NCBI RefSeq assembly: GCF_003952725.1
Contig: NZ_CP032509.1
Coordinates: 3,062,001 to 3,126,000, forward strand
Length of the DNA stretch: 64,000 bases
Source: Georhizobium profundi
GTDB taxonomy: Bacteria > Pseudomonadota > Alphaproteobacteria > Rhizobiales > Rhizobiaceae
Reading direction: 5' to 3'
The translations under genes and the position numbers were made by a program. This document shows positions 1 to 8,082 of this stretch, piece by piece (position 1 is the first letter of the stretch; the number at the start of each line of letters is the position of its first letter). Under the pieces are notes generated by a model. The model was not told the DNA's origin. It saw only the letters and a list, made by a program, of their open reading frames with translations, and did no database searches.

Positions 1-1
1 T

Positions 2-472
2 TGCCCCGCTGGCGACAATCTGATGATCCACAAGGCCATCGAAGCCGCGGCTCCCGGCGAAATTCTCGTCGTCGACCACGAAGCATCAATGAGCGACGGA
101 CCGTTCGGCGATGTTCTCGCCGAAGCCTGTCAGGCGCGCGGGATCGCCGGCCTCGTCATCGATGGCTGCGTCCGTGACGCGACAACACTGCGGGCCATGG
201 GATTCCCGGTCTTTGCCCGGGGCTTGTGCATCGAAGGCACCGACAAGCTCCGGACATCGCCGCTCGGCGCACCGATCACGCTTGGGAAGACCACCGTCCA
301 TCGCGGCGACCTCGTCATCGGCGACGAAGACGGCGTCGTCATCGTTCCCCATGCGAGGATTGAAGAGGCCATCGAAGCAGCCCATGAACGCGAGCAGAAA
401 GAGGACGCCTTGCGTGCCGCTTTGCGGGCCGGGCAGACAACGATGGATCTGCTCGGTCTCAGGGACCGGTAG
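2..472 (+). CDS. RraA-fold family protein, 5' truncated by window edge
   Basis: C-terminal part of an RraA-like protein (the fold shared by RNase E inhibitor RraA and by the HMG/CHA class II aldolases). The frame is open from base 2, giving residues PAGDNLMIHKAI before the first Met at 23, and this GDN-MIHKAI stretch is a conserved internal motif of the family, so the Met at 23 is not the start and the gene begins upstream of the window. Visible family motifs are the GLVIDGCVRD segment and the FPVFARG segment, which surround the metal/ligand site in aldolase members. Such proteins are often misnamed demethylmenaquinone methyltransferase. Whether this one is an aldolase or a regulator cannot be told from the fragment. 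It converges on the crotonase gene with a gap of 12 bases. Confidence 0.8.
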   Translation, partial: CPAGDNLMIHKAIEAAAPGEILVVDHEASMSDGPFGDVLAEACQARGIAGLVIDGCVRDATTLRAMGFPVFARGLCIEGTDKLRTSPLGAPITLGKTTVHRGDLVIGDEDGVVIVPHARIEEAIEAAHEREQKEDALRAALRAGQTTMDLLGLRDR

Positions 473-484
473 AGCGACTCTGGC

Positions 485-1309
485 CTATTCTCCCTTCCAT
501 TCCGGCTTGCGCTTGTCGATGAAGGCGGAAATGCCCTCTTCCGCGTCGCGCGCCATCATGTTCTCGACCATCACGCGCGCCGTGTAATCATAGGCGTCTT
601 CAAGGCTCATTTCCGCCTGGCGATAGAACGCCTCCTTGCCGATCTTCACCGTCAGCGGCGATTTCGACGCGATGACGGCTGCGTATTTGTCGACCACCTG
701 GCGCAGATATTCCTTCGGCACGATCCGGTTGACGATGCCGAATTCCTTGGCGGTGGAGGCATCGATCGTCTCGCCGGTCAGCAGCATTTCCATGGCCTGC
801 TTGCGGTGCGTGGCGCGCGACAGCGCGACCATCGGCGTCGAGCAGAAAAGGCCGATATTGACGCCTGGCGTCGCGAAGCCGGAGGTGTCGGTGCAGATCG
901 CGAGGTCGCAAGAGGCGACGAGCTGACAGCCGGCCGCCGTAGCGATCCCGTCGATTTCGGCGATCACGGGCTTCGGCAGCGCCACGATCGTCTGCATCAG
1001 TTTCGCACAGAGCCGCATGGTCTTGTCGAAGAATGCGCGGCCACGGTCGTCTTCGGAGCGATGCCGCTGCAATTCCTTCAGGTCGTGGCCGGCGGAAAAC
1101 ACCTTTGCGAGCGAGGCAATGATGATGACGCGCGTCTCCGCGTCGTCACGCGCCTCTTCCAGGTTGCGCAGAAGCGCTTCCATAAGCGCAACGGACAGGG
1201 CATTCGCCGGCGGATTGTTGAGCGACAGCCGCAGGATGCCGTCGTACTTCTGGGCGACGACCAACGCGTCCGTGTCCTGCTTCTGCTTCATCGAAACGAT
1301 GTCGGCCAT
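485..1309 (-). CDS. Enoyl-CoA hydratase/isomerase (crotonase) family protein, ECHDC3-like
   Basis: 274-residue crotonase-fold protein. The oxyanion-hole segments are present (FSAGHDLKEL near residue 73 and DGIATAAGCQLVASCDLA near residue 122), so it should bind an acyl-CoA thioester. Compared with mitochondrial enoyl-CoA hydratase, the first catalytic Glu (GGGCE) is Gln here (AAGCQ) and the second (QPE) is Gly (TPG). Both general acid/base residues are therefore missing, as in the ECHDC3 type, and hydration of enoyl-CoA is unlikely. The real reaction is unknown; annotations as enoyl-CoA hydratase should be read as fold only. It is transcribed toward the RraA-like gene, and the upstream thioesterase gene points away from it. 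Confidence 0.88.
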   Translation of the reverse strand: MADIVSMKQKQDTDALVVAQKYDGILRLSLNNPPANALSVALMEALLRNLEEARDDAETRVIIIASLAKVFSAGHDLKELQRHRSEDDRGRAFFDKTMRLCAKLMQTIVALPKPVIAEIDGIATAAGCQLVASCDLAICTDTSGFATPGVNIGLFCSTPMVALSRATHRKQAMEMLLTGETIDASTAKEFGIVNRIVPKEYLRQVVDKYAAVIASKSPLTVKIGKEAFYRQAEMSLEDAYDYTARVMVENMMARDAEEGISAFIDKRKPEWKGE

Positions 1310-1423
1310 GCTCTGCCGGCTCCTTTGCTTTCATTCCCTGCTTCAGGCGATTTCTGGCACGACTTGACGGGGCCGGACCAGCGCTTTCAACTGCGCGCTT
1401 AAGATCGAGACCAAAGGATTGCC

Positions 1424-1867
1424 GTGAAGCCGGTCATGACCATCGACGCGCTGGAGGCCTTTCTGGCGCAGGAATTTCCGCAGATCAACGAGGGCGGACC
1501 GTTCTATGCGGTAACCGAGATAGAACCGGGTGCCGCCGTGTTGCGGCTGATGCCCGATCGTCGCCATCTGCGGCCGGGAGGCACCGTGTCCGGTCCGACG
1601 CTGTTCGCGCTTGCCGATCTCGGCGCTTATGTCGTCATTCTTGCCCATATCGGGCCGGTCGCGCTCGCCGTCACCACCAATCTTACCATCAATTTCCTGC
1701 GCAGGCCGGCCGACGGCGTGCCGCTCTATTCACGCTGCCGGTTGCTCAAGCTCGGCAAGCGGCTGGCGGTCGTCGACGTGATCATCGTGGACAAAGAAGG
1801 GACCATCGTGGCGCAGGCATCGGCCACCTATTCGATCCCACCGCAGACAGAAACTGCGGTAAAATAA
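1424..1867 (+). CDS. PaaI-family hot-dog thioesterase
   Basis: 147-residue single hot-dog domain of the PaaI/YdiI type, which hydrolyses acyl- or aryl-CoA thioesters as a homo-oligomer. The segment [20 protein letters not shown] (residues about 47-66) is the helix and loop that carry the active site; the family has Asp at the position occupied by D in ALADLG. The start chosen is GTG at 1424 because AAAGGA lies a few bases before it; ATG at 1436 is an alternative four codons in. It is divergent from the crotonase gene, so the two acyl-CoA genes may share a promoter region and substrate class, but no specific substrate can be inferred. Confidence 0.82.
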   Translation: MKPVMTIDALEAFLAQEFPQINEGGPFYAVTEIEPGAAVLRLMPDRRHLRPGGTVSGPTLFALADLGAYVVILAHIGPVALAVTTNLTINFLRRPADGVPLYSRCRLLKLGKRLAVVDVIIVDKEGTIVAQASATYSIPPQTETAVK

Positions 1868-1929
1868 TACCACATACTTAAGACACTGTTATTGCTGGAC
1901 TAATTTTACGACGCCTGTGTTCACTGCGA

Positions 1930-1958
1930 TTGCGCGTGTCGGGCCGTTGGGTTATACA
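1930..1958 (+). promoter_or_regulatory. Putative promoter of rplM-rpsI
   Basis: TTGCGC at 1930 and TATACA at 1953 are separated by 17 bases, a good sigma-70-type spacing, and lie about 120 bases before the rplM start. Transcription would begin near 1965, just upstream of the first leader hairpin. Identified by eye only. Confidence 0.4.
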
Positions 1959-1971
1959 CCGCTCGCAGCCA

Positions 1972-2060
1972 CGCATGGATCCATGCGGGCAGCACTTGGC
2001 CATGCCAAGACAAGCAACAAGAAGCGCCCTTGCCGTGCACGCATGGTTCGGGACCCGAAC
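1972..2060 (+). promoter_or_regulatory. Structured mRNA leader of rplM-rpsI (three hairpins)
   Basis: Three inverted repeats follow one another in the leader: a perfect 16-base palindrome CGCATGGATCCATGCG (1972-1987), CTTGGC-CAT-GCCAAG (1995-2009) and GTTCGG-GAC-CCGAAC (2046-2060). The last ends directly before the ribosome binding site GAAAGAG (2061-2067). Leaders of ribosomal protein operons are often targets of autogenous control, so a role for L13 or S9 is a reasonable inference, but not shown. Confidence 0.45.
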
Positions 2061-2075
2061 GAAAGAGTGATATCC

Positions 2076-2540
2076 ATGAAAACCTTCTCGCAGAAGCCTG
2101 CAGAGGTGGAGAAGAAGTGGGTGCTGATCGACGCCGAAGGACTCGTTGTCGGCCGTCTCGCCACCCTCGTCGCCACCCGCCTGCGCGGCAAGCACAAGCC
2201 TTCCTACACCCCGCATGTCGACGATGGTGACAACGTCATCATCATCAACGCTGAAAAGGCCGTGCTGACGGGCAAGAAGTACACCGACAAGAAGTACTAC
2301 TGGCACACCGGCTATCCCGGCGGCATCAAGGAGCGCACCGCGCGCCAGATTTTCGAAGGCCGCTTCCCGGAGCGCATCCTCGAAAAGGCCATCGAGCGCA
2401 TGATCCCGCGCGGCCCGCTCGGCCGTCGCCAGATGAAGAACCTGCGCGTCTATGCCGGTTCGAACCATCCGCATGAAGCCCAGCAGCCCGAGACGATCGA
2501 CATCGGCGTGCTGAACACCAAGAACAAGAGGACTGCCTGA
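2076..2540 (+). CDS. rplM: 50S ribosomal protein L13
   Basis: 154-residue L13, full length for alphaproteobacteria. It binds 23S rRNA early in large-subunit assembly. Recognisable stretches are [18 protein letters not shown] at residue 12, the [16 protein letters not shown] motif near residue 70 and [18 protein letters not shown] near residue 110. The open frame extends back to 1917, but ATG at 2076 has GAAAGAG eight bases before it and matches the usual L13 N terminus. The gene is followed after two bases by rpsI, the standard L13-S9 pair. Codon use is typical for a highly expressed gene. Confidence 0.98.
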   Translation: MKTFSQKPAEVEKKWVLIDAEGLVVGRLATLVATRLRGKHKPSYTPHVDDGDNVIIINAEKAVLTGKKYTDKKYYWHTGYPGGIKERTARQIFEGRFPERILEKAIERMIPRGPLGRRQMKNLRVYAGSNHPHEAQQPETIDIGVLNTKNKRTA

Positions 2541-2542
2541 TC

Positions 2543-3031
2543 ATGGCTGAACTGAATTCCCTCCAGGACCTCGGCCAGGCAACCGGCGTGACCGCCGGCT
2601 CCGCCCAGGCTTCTCAGCCGGCGCATGTCCGCAAGGTCGATGCACAGGGCCGTTCCTACGCAACCGGAAAGCGTAAAGACGCTGTCGCGCGCGTTTGGGT
2701 CAAGCCAGGCTCCGGCAAGATCACCATCAACGGCCGCGAGTTCGAAAAGTACTTCGCACGTCCGGTTCTGCAGATGGTTCTGCAGCAGCCGATCGTCGCT
2801 GCCGCACGCGCCGGCCAGTTCGACATCGTCGCAACGGTCGCCGGTGGCGGTCTTTCCGGCCAGGCCGGCGCCGTTCGTCACGGCATCTCCAAGGCTCTGA
2901 CCTATTACGAGCCGGAACTGCGCGGCGTCCTCAAGAAGGGCGGCTTCCTGACGCGCGACAGCCGCGTCGTCGAGCGTAAGAAGTACGGCAAGGCGAAAGC
3001 CCGCCGTTCGTTCCAGTTCTCCAAGCGCTAA
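2543..3031 (+). CDS. rpsI: 30S ribosomal protein S9
   Basis: 162-residue S9. The conserved core begins at about residue 36 ([17 protein letters not shown]) and ends with the basic tail [11 protein letters not shown], whose C-terminal SKR contacts the P-site tRNA in the small subunit. The first 35 residues form the Ala/Gln-rich extension typical of rhizobial S9. It starts two bases after rplM and ends before a strong terminator, so rplM-rpsI form a closed bicistronic unit. Confidence 0.98.
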   Translation: MAELNSLQDLGQATGVTAGSAQASQPAHVRKVDAQGRSYATGKRKDAVARVWVKPGSGKITINGREFEKYFARPVLQMVLQQPIVAAARAGQFDIVATVAGGGLSGQAGAVRHGISKALTYYEPELRGVLKKGGFLTRDSRVVERKKYGKAKARRSFQFSKR

Positions 3032-3052
3032 GCTTCGGACGGCTGCCAGATC

Positions 3053-3083
3053 AAAAGGCGGGGCTTCGGCTCCGCCTTTTTTC
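3053..3083 (+). terminator. Rho-independent terminator after rpsI
   Basis: AAAGGCGGGGC pairs with GCTCCGCCTTT across a TTCG tetraloop (one G-T wobble) and runs into a T tract. It closes the rplM-rpsI unit. Confidence 0.9.
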
Positions 3084-3209
3084 GTTGCGATGCAGCATCG
3101 GCCTTCCCAACCGGCTTCTCTCGTCCCATCTTATGGCTGCCTTACCAATTTTCGATATCGCAGCGCTGGTTCCAGGCTGCTGCCATCCATCCGAAAAGGA
3201 TCAGAGCCC

Positions 3210-4166
3210 ATGCCATCGAAGTCGATCGATCACGCCTTCAATGCCAGCGAATTGACCGGGGCCGCGTCCGACCCGACCTATGCCGGCGCCCTCTCCTTCA
3301 TGCGCAGGCCCTACCGCAAGGACGTCGCCGGCGCCGATGCGGTGGTCTGGGGCATCCCGTTCGATGCTGCCGTTTCCAATCGGCCGGGTGCGCGGTTCGG
3401 TCCGCAGGCGATCCGCCGCGCCTCCGCGATCTTCGACAACGACCCGCAGTATCCATTCGACCGAGACCTGTTCGCCGAGTTTTCGGTCGTCGACTACGGC
3501 GATTGCCTGCTCGACTACGGCAATCACCAGGAAACGCCGGATCGGATCGAAGCTGAAGCCGGCCGTATCCTCGAAACCGGCGCGTTTCTCTTCACGCTCG
3601 GCGGCGACCACTATATCACCTGGCCTCTCTTGAAGGCGCATGTGGCCCGTCACGGGCCTCTCTCCCTGGTCCAGTTCGATGCGCATCAGGACACCTGGGA
3701 CGATGACGGAAAGCGCATCGACCACGGATCTTTCGTAGCGAGAGCGGTGCGCGAGGGCCTCGTCGATCCGGACACGTCGATCCAGATCGGCATCCGCACA
3801 CATGCGCCCGAAGATTTCGGCATTCAGATCATCTACGGACACGAGCTGGAGGAGATGCGCACGGGCGACGTCGCCTCTCGGATCCTCGCGCGCGTCGGCA
3901 ACCGCCCAGCCTACCTCACATTCGACATCGACTGCCTCGATCCGGCTTACGCTCCCGGCACTGGAACGCCCGTTGCAGGCGGCCCGTCGACGGCAAAGAT
4001 GCTTTCGATCCTCCGGCAGTTGCGGCGCCTCGATATCCGCGGCGGTGACGTCGTCGAAGTGTCCCCACCCTACGATCACGCGGATGTCACCGCCATTGCC
4101 GGTGCCAGTGTCGCCATGTATACGCTCGGCCTCATGGCTGAACGGCGCGCGATCGAGCGTTCATAG
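3210..4166 (+). CDS. speB: Agmatinase (ureohydrolase family)
   Basis: 318-residue ureohydrolase, which hydrolyses agmatine to putrescine and urea using two Mn ions. All metal ligands of the family can be seen: H134 in GGDH, D157/H159/D161 in FDAHQD, and D239/D241 in TFDIDCLDP. The open frame reaches back to 3090, but ATG at 3210 has AAAAGGA about ten bases before it and gives the expected length. The neighbour argC suggests a polyamine/arginine context. Related enzymes such as guanidinobutyrase have the same signatures, so substrate choice is by overall resemblance. Confidence 0.88.
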   Translation: MPSKSIDHAFNASELTGAASDPTYAGALSFMRRPYRKDVAGADAVVWGIPFDAAVSNRPGARFGPQAIRRASAIFDNDPQYPFDRDLFAEFSVVDYGDCLLDYGNHQETPDRIEAEAGRILETGAFLFTLGGDHYITWPLLKAHVARHGPLSLVQFDAHQDTWDDDGKRIDHGSFVARAVREGLVDPDTSIQIGIRTHAPEDFGIQIIYGHELEEMRTGDVASRILARVGNRPAYLTFDIDCLDPAYAPGTGTPVAGGPSTAKMLSILRQLRRLDIRGGDVVEVSPPYDHADVTAIAGASVAMYTLGLMAERRAIERS

Positions 4167-4244
4167 TTCGATTCAACGCGCTCACAGGGTGAATCCGGTC
4201 TTGCGTTCAAGCGGCTGGATTTGCTCGCAAACGGGATGACGGAC

Positions 4245-5186
4245 ATGGCGAAGATCTTCATCGACGGCGAGCATGGCACGACTGGTCTGCAGATCCGGTC
4301 CCGCCTGGCGGAGCGCACCGATATCGAGATCATCTCCATTCCCGAGGAAGAGCGCCGCAACACCGCACTGCGCGAGGAGTTCCTGCGAGAAGCCGATATC
4401 GCGATACTCTGCCTGCCCGACGACGGTGCGAAGGAGGCGGTGTCGATGCTCGGCGTTTCGTCCACGACGCGCATCATCGACACGAGCACCGCCCACCGGG
4501 TCGATCCGGACTGGGTCTATGGCTTCGCCGAATCCGACCCCGAACGCCCCGAACAGATCGCGTCCGCGCGGTTCGTGTCCAATCCTGGCTGCTACTCGAC
4601 CGGCGCCATCGGCATCCTGAAGCCGCTGGTCGACGCGGCGCTGCTGCCTGCCGATTACCCTGTCAGCATCAACGCCGTTTCCGGCTATACGGGCGGTGGC
4701 AAGCAGTTGATCGCCCAGATGGAGGACGAGAGCCGTCCAGACTATCTCGGCGCCCCGCACTTCCTCTACGGGCTGACGCTGGCGCACAAGCATGTGCCCG
4801 AGATGAAGATCCGCAGCGGCCTGCAGCGTACGCCTCTCTTTTCGCCATCCGTCGGGCGGTTTGCGCAGGGCATGGCCGTGCAGGTGCCACTGCATCTCGC
4901 CGATCTCGATGGTTCACCTTCGCTGCGCAGCGTGCATGAGGCCCTGGCCGAGCATTATCGCGGGCAGAATATTGTTGCGGTCGTCGATCTCGACGAGAGC
5001 ATGGCGATCCAGCGCCTCGATCCGACGTCGCTCAACGGCAAGGACACGATGAATATCTACGTGTTCGGGTCGGAAGGCGGCGAGCACGTCAATGTGGTGG
5101 CCGTTCTGGACAATCTCGGCAAAGGCGCTTCCGGCGCCGCAGTTCAGAACATGGACTTGATGCTCGGAATCACGCCTGTCGACTGA
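4245..5186 (+). CDS. argC: N-acetyl-gamma-glutamyl-phosphate reductase (type 2)
   Basis: 313-residue ArgC of the shorter type 2 class common in rhizobia. It reduces N-acetylglutamyl-phosphate to the semialdehyde in arginine synthesis with NADPH. The N terminus [12 protein letters not shown] is the nucleotide-binding loop and C116 in SNPGCYSTG is the catalytic Cys; [11 protein letters not shown] follows near residue 150. ATG at 4245 was chosen to match the usual [11 protein letters not shown] start; ATG at 4236 would add three residues. It lies 78 bases after speB on the same strand, and converges on ctaA. Confidence 0.95.
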   Translation: MAKIFIDGEHGTTGLQIRSRLAERTDIEIISIPEEERRNTALREEFLREADIAILCLPDDGAKEAVSMLGVSSTTRIIDTSTAHRVDPDWVYGFAESDPERPEQIASARFVSNPGCYSTGAIGILKPLVDAALLPADYPVSINAVSGYTGGGKQLIAQMEDESRPDYLGAPHFLYGLTLAHKHVPEMKIRSGLQRTPLFSPSVGRFAQGMAVQVPLHLADLDGSPSLRSVHEALAEHYRGQNIVAVVDLDESMAIQRLDPTSLNGKDTMNIYVFGSEGGEHVNVVAVLDNLGKGASGAAVQNMDLMLGITPVD

Positions 5187-5216
5187 CAGGCGCTAGCACC
5201 TCATTTGGATGATCGA

Positions 5217-6338
5217 TCAACCGGCGGCGGCGAGCCGCCCCGTGGGCGCGTAGGATCCATAAAAGGCGCGCCAGTGGGCCACTGCGAAGCCGAGGACGAC
5301 GACGGCGAAGGCCTGGTGCAGGAGCGCCCAATTGAGCGGCACGACCATGACCAGGGTGATGATGCCGATCAGCGCCTGCATGGTGACGAGGAAGAACAGC
5401 ACCATGGCACGATTGGCATGGGTGCTGCCTGCACCATGGCGCAGCGCTACGACCATGTGGGCCAGCGCGGCGAACCATAGGGCGTAGGCCGTCATCCGGT
5501 GGACAAACTGCACCGTCTTGACGTTTTCAAAGAGGTTCAGCCAAGCCGGATCCATCACGAACAAACCGGCGGGAATGAAGGCGCCGTCGATGAGCGGCCA
5601 GGTGTTGAACGCGAATCCGGCGTTCAACCCGGCGACGAGCGCGCCCAGATAGATCTGGAAAAGGACGAAGAGAGCAAGACCGCCGGCGGCCAGATGGGAG
5701 CGCTCGGTCGGTGGGGCGTCGGTTGAGTGCGGCGCGAGGCCCCGCGACACCCACATGATGCTGGCGAAGATGATGCAGGCGAGCGTCAGGTGGACTGCGA
5801 GACGGTACTGGCTGACATCGACGCGCTCCGTCAGGCCGGACGCGACCATCCACCAACCGACGAAGCCTTGGAGGCCGCCGAGGAAGAAAAGACCGACGAG
5901 CGGCAGCCGCAGTCGCGGCTCGATCCGTCCGGTGGCCCAGAAGAAGACGAGAGGCACGGCGAAAAGCACGCCGACGGCGCGGGCGAGGAAACGGTGGGCC
6001 CATTCCCACCAGAAGATGACCTTGAACTCGTCGAGGCTCATCCCCCGGTTCACTTCCTGGTACTGCGGGATCTGACGGTAGAGGTCGAATTCCTCCTGCC
6101 ATTCTTCCGCACTCAGCGGTGGGATGACGCCGTGGATCGGCTTCCATTCGGTGATGGAGAGCCCAGAATCGGTCAGCCGCGTCGCGCCGCCGACAACCAC
6201 GAGCGCGAAAATCGCGAGCATGACAATGCCAAGCCAGAGCCGAAGCATCCGGCGGTTTGTCTCCAGTTCGCCGCGTCGGGCCTGGGCGGCGATTTCGGAT
6301 GGGCTGGAAGCGGGTGAGACGGCATCGAGTACGGTCAT
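5217..6338 (-). CDS. ctaA: Heme A synthase (COX15/CtaA family)
   Basis: 373-residue inner-membrane protein with about eight membrane segments in two homologous halves. It oxidises the C8 methyl group of heme O to make heme A for aa3-type oxidases. Diagnostic are [18 protein letters not shown] near residue 50 and the heme-ligand His residues in [28 protein letters not shown] and ALLHQAFA. The frame is open to 6362, but ATG at 6338 has AAGGA eight bases before it, so it is preferred over the Met eight codons upstream. It is divergent from the DUF2842 gene. No other oxidase-assembly genes are in the window. Confidence 0.95.
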   Translation of the reverse strand: MTVLDAVSPASSPSEIAAQARRGELETNRRMLRLWLGIVMLAIFALVVVGGATRLTDSGLSITEWKPIHGVIPPLSAEEWQEEFDLYRQIPQYQEVNRGMSLDEFKVIFWWEWAHRFLARAVGVLFAVPLVFFWATGRIEPRLRLPLVGLFFLGGLQGFVGWWMVASGLTERVDVSQYRLAVHLTLACIIFASIMWVSRGLAPHSTDAPPTERSHLAAGGLALFVLFQIYLGALVAGLNAGFAFNTWPLIDGAFIPAGLFVMDPAWLNLFENVKTVQFVHRMTAYALWFAALAHMVVALRHGAGSTHANRAMVLFFLVTMQALIGIITLVMVVPLNWALLHQAFAVVVLGFAVAHWRAFYGSYAPTGRLAAAG

Positions 6339-6474
6339 TGCACTGTCCTTGCAGATTGCCATGGCATTTGCCCCACCCTGCCCTCCAATTCAAGGCGAAG
6401 AGCTTTGCGGCATGGCGTCGCGCCGCTTTGCCTGAAGCGTCCGACCGGCTATGTGGAAGATCAAGGAGACCACC

Positions 6475-6702
6475 ATGCCCGTCCGCCTCAAGAAATTCAT
6501 CGGCGCCTTCGCCATCGTCGCACTGGTCATCATCTATGCGCTTGTCGCCACGACCATCGCGACCTATCGCCTGGCGGAGTCACCCTGGTGGGTGCATCTT
6601 CTCTATTTCCTCTTCACCGGCGTTCTTTGGGTCGTGCCGGCCATGCTGCTCATCAGCTGGATGGAACGCCCTCCAAAAGAAAAATCCGACCTTTTGGATT
6701 AA
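6475..6702 (+). CDS. DUF2842 family small membrane protein
   Basis: 75-residue protein with two membrane segments (about residues 8-30 and 38-60) joined by a short loop (TYRLAESPWW). It matches the alphaproteobacterial DUF2842 family, whose function is not known. ATG at 6475 has AAGGAG six bases before it. Its position, divergent from ctaA, makes a respiratory or membrane role possible, but this is context only. Confidence 0.75.
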   Translation: MPVRLKKFIGAFAIVALVIIYALVATTIATYRLAESPWWVHLLYFLFTGVLWVVPAMLLISWMERPPKEKSDLLD

Positions 6703-6747
6703 CGGCGGCGAAAGCATAGGAGGACTTAGTCGGGTGTTCGAGAGGTT

Positions 6748-6787
6748 CTGAACGCTTCGACTGTTGTCCAGACAACGCTTTGTTCAG
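6748..6787 (+). promoter_or_regulatory. Nested inverted repeat upstream of exopolysaccharide locus
   Basis: CTGAAC (6748-6753) pairs with GTTCAG (6782-6787), and inside it TTGTC-CA-GACAA (6764-6775) is a second perfect dyad. The word AACGCTT also occurs twice, 23 bases apart (6751 and 6774). It lies in the 127-base gap between DUF2842 and the GNAT gene and could be an operator or leader structure. Confidence 0.35.
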
Positions 6788-6829
6788 GACGATCCCCCAT
6801 CCTGGCGCGCATCGTGACGAGGTCGTTTG

Positions 6830-8050
6830 ATGACGAGGATCGTACCCATGGAAGTTGCCCGCAAGCCAACCGGCGAACCGACGGACGCACCGCTGATCGC
6901 GGGAGTGACGTCGCATGTTCCGGCTCAAGGTGATGCCCAGACGGTCAAACGCGTGGAAATCTTCGCCAGCATCGAAGCGGCCGAACGGCAGTGGCGTTCG
7001 CTCGAGACGCAGTTCTTCACCTCCGTCCATCTAAGCTACGACTGGTGCCGCAACTGGCTGGAAGCAACGGGTACCGAACCGGTCGTCGTGCTCCTTCATT
7101 TCACCGGCGGCGGGCGGATCATGCTGCCGCTCGAAATCATCCGCCAGGGCGGCGCGAAGGTCGGCCGCTATATCGGCACATCCTACAGCAATTTGAATTT
7201 CGGCCTTTTTTCACCCGACAACATGCAGTTTTCGCCGCCGCTTCTTTCGGCTGCGCTCTCGGAGGCCGGGCTCAAGCTCGATCTGCTGGCGCTCTATCGC
7301 ACGCCGGAGCGCTGGCGCGGGGTAGCCAACCCCTTGATGCCGCTCGACCGGGTCCTCAGCAACAACCAAGCGTTCCAGATGACGCTCGACGGCGGCTTCG
7401 ACAAGGCGCTCTCGCGCATCAATGGCAAGAAGCGGCGCAAGAAGCACCGGCTCGGTGAGCGTACGCTGGAGGAACTGGGCGGCTACGAGATCGTGCATGG
7501 CGACGATCCCGAAACGGCGCTTCGCTTACTTGAAGCGTTTTTCGTCCAGAAGGCTGCCCGCTTCGACAAGCAAGGCAAGCTTGACGTCTTCGCCAAGCCG
7601 GGCGTGCAGGATTTCTTCCGCCGCCTGGTCGTCACGAAGACCGAAGAGAACGTACCCTTGTTGCGGCTCTCGGCCGTGCAACTCACCGATGGACGCTACG
7701 GCGCGATTTCAGGCGTGACGCGCAAGAACGGGCATCTCATCTGCCAGTTCGGCTCGATCGACGAAGAAATGGCGGGCGAGCTCAGCATCGGTGAGTTCCT
7801 GTTCTACCGGCTGATCGAAGATGCCTGCGCCAACGGCCAGATGATGTTCGATTTCGGCATCGGCGACGAGGCCTACAAGCGGTCCTGGTGCGATCAGATC
7901 ACGACGCAATACGATTGCTACCTGCCGCTGACGATGAAGGGCCGTGCCGTTGGCGCGACGCTGCGTGCCATCGCCTCGACCAAGCAGGCGATCAAGGCCA
8001 ATCCGCGGCTCGACAAGATCGCCCGGGCCATCCAGCGCCGGATATCCTGA
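6830..8050 (+). CDS. GNAT-fold acyltransferase, CelD/BcsL (BioF2-like) family
   Basis: 406-residue protein with the two-lobed GNAT arrangement of the CelD/BcsL family, found in bacterial cellulose and exopolysaccharide loci. A basic KKRRKKH stretch near residue 203 precedes the second lobe, which contains GELSIGEFLFYRLIEDAC and MMFDFGIGDEAYKRSW near residue 345; the FDFG-GDE-YK-W pattern is typical of this group and of FemAB-like transferases. It probably acylates a sugar or lipid-linked intermediate in the cytoplasm, but donor and acceptor are unknown. Start choice: ATG 6830 has GAGG eight bases before it; ATG 6848 also has GAGGAT at suitable distance. It converges on the Wzz/Wzc-like gene and heads the exopolysaccharide region. 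Confidence 0.8.
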   Translation: MTRIVPMEVARKPTGEPTDAPLIAGVTSHVPAQGDAQTVKRVEIFASIEAAERQWRSLETQFFTSVHLSYDWCRNWLEATGTEPVVVLLHFTGGGRIMLPLEIIRQGGAKVGRYIGTSYSNLNFGLFSPDNMQFSPPLLSAALSEAGLKLDLLALYRTPERWRGVANPLMPLDRVLSNNQAFQMTLDGGFDKALSRINGKKRRKKHRLGERTLEELGGYEIVHGDDPETALRLLEAFFVQKAARFDKQGKLDVFAKPGVQDFFRRLVVTKTEENVPLLRLSAVQLTDGRYGAISGVTRKNGHLICQFGSIDEEMAGELSIGEFLFYRLIEDACANGQMMFDFGIGDEAYKRSWCDQITTQYDCYLPLTMKGRAVGATLRAIASTKQAIKANPRLDKIARAIQRRIS

Positions 8051-8059
8051 ACGAACAGA

Positions 8060-8082
8060 CTGAAGGCATTCGGTGCCTTCAG
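8060..8082. terminator. Hairpin between converging genes
   Basis: A perfect 9-base stem, CTGAAGGCA and TGCCTTCAG around a TTCGG loop, lies between the converging acyltransferase and Wzz/Wzc-like genes and covers the stop codon of the latter. There is no clear T tract on either side, so termination is uncertain. Confidence 0.4.
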
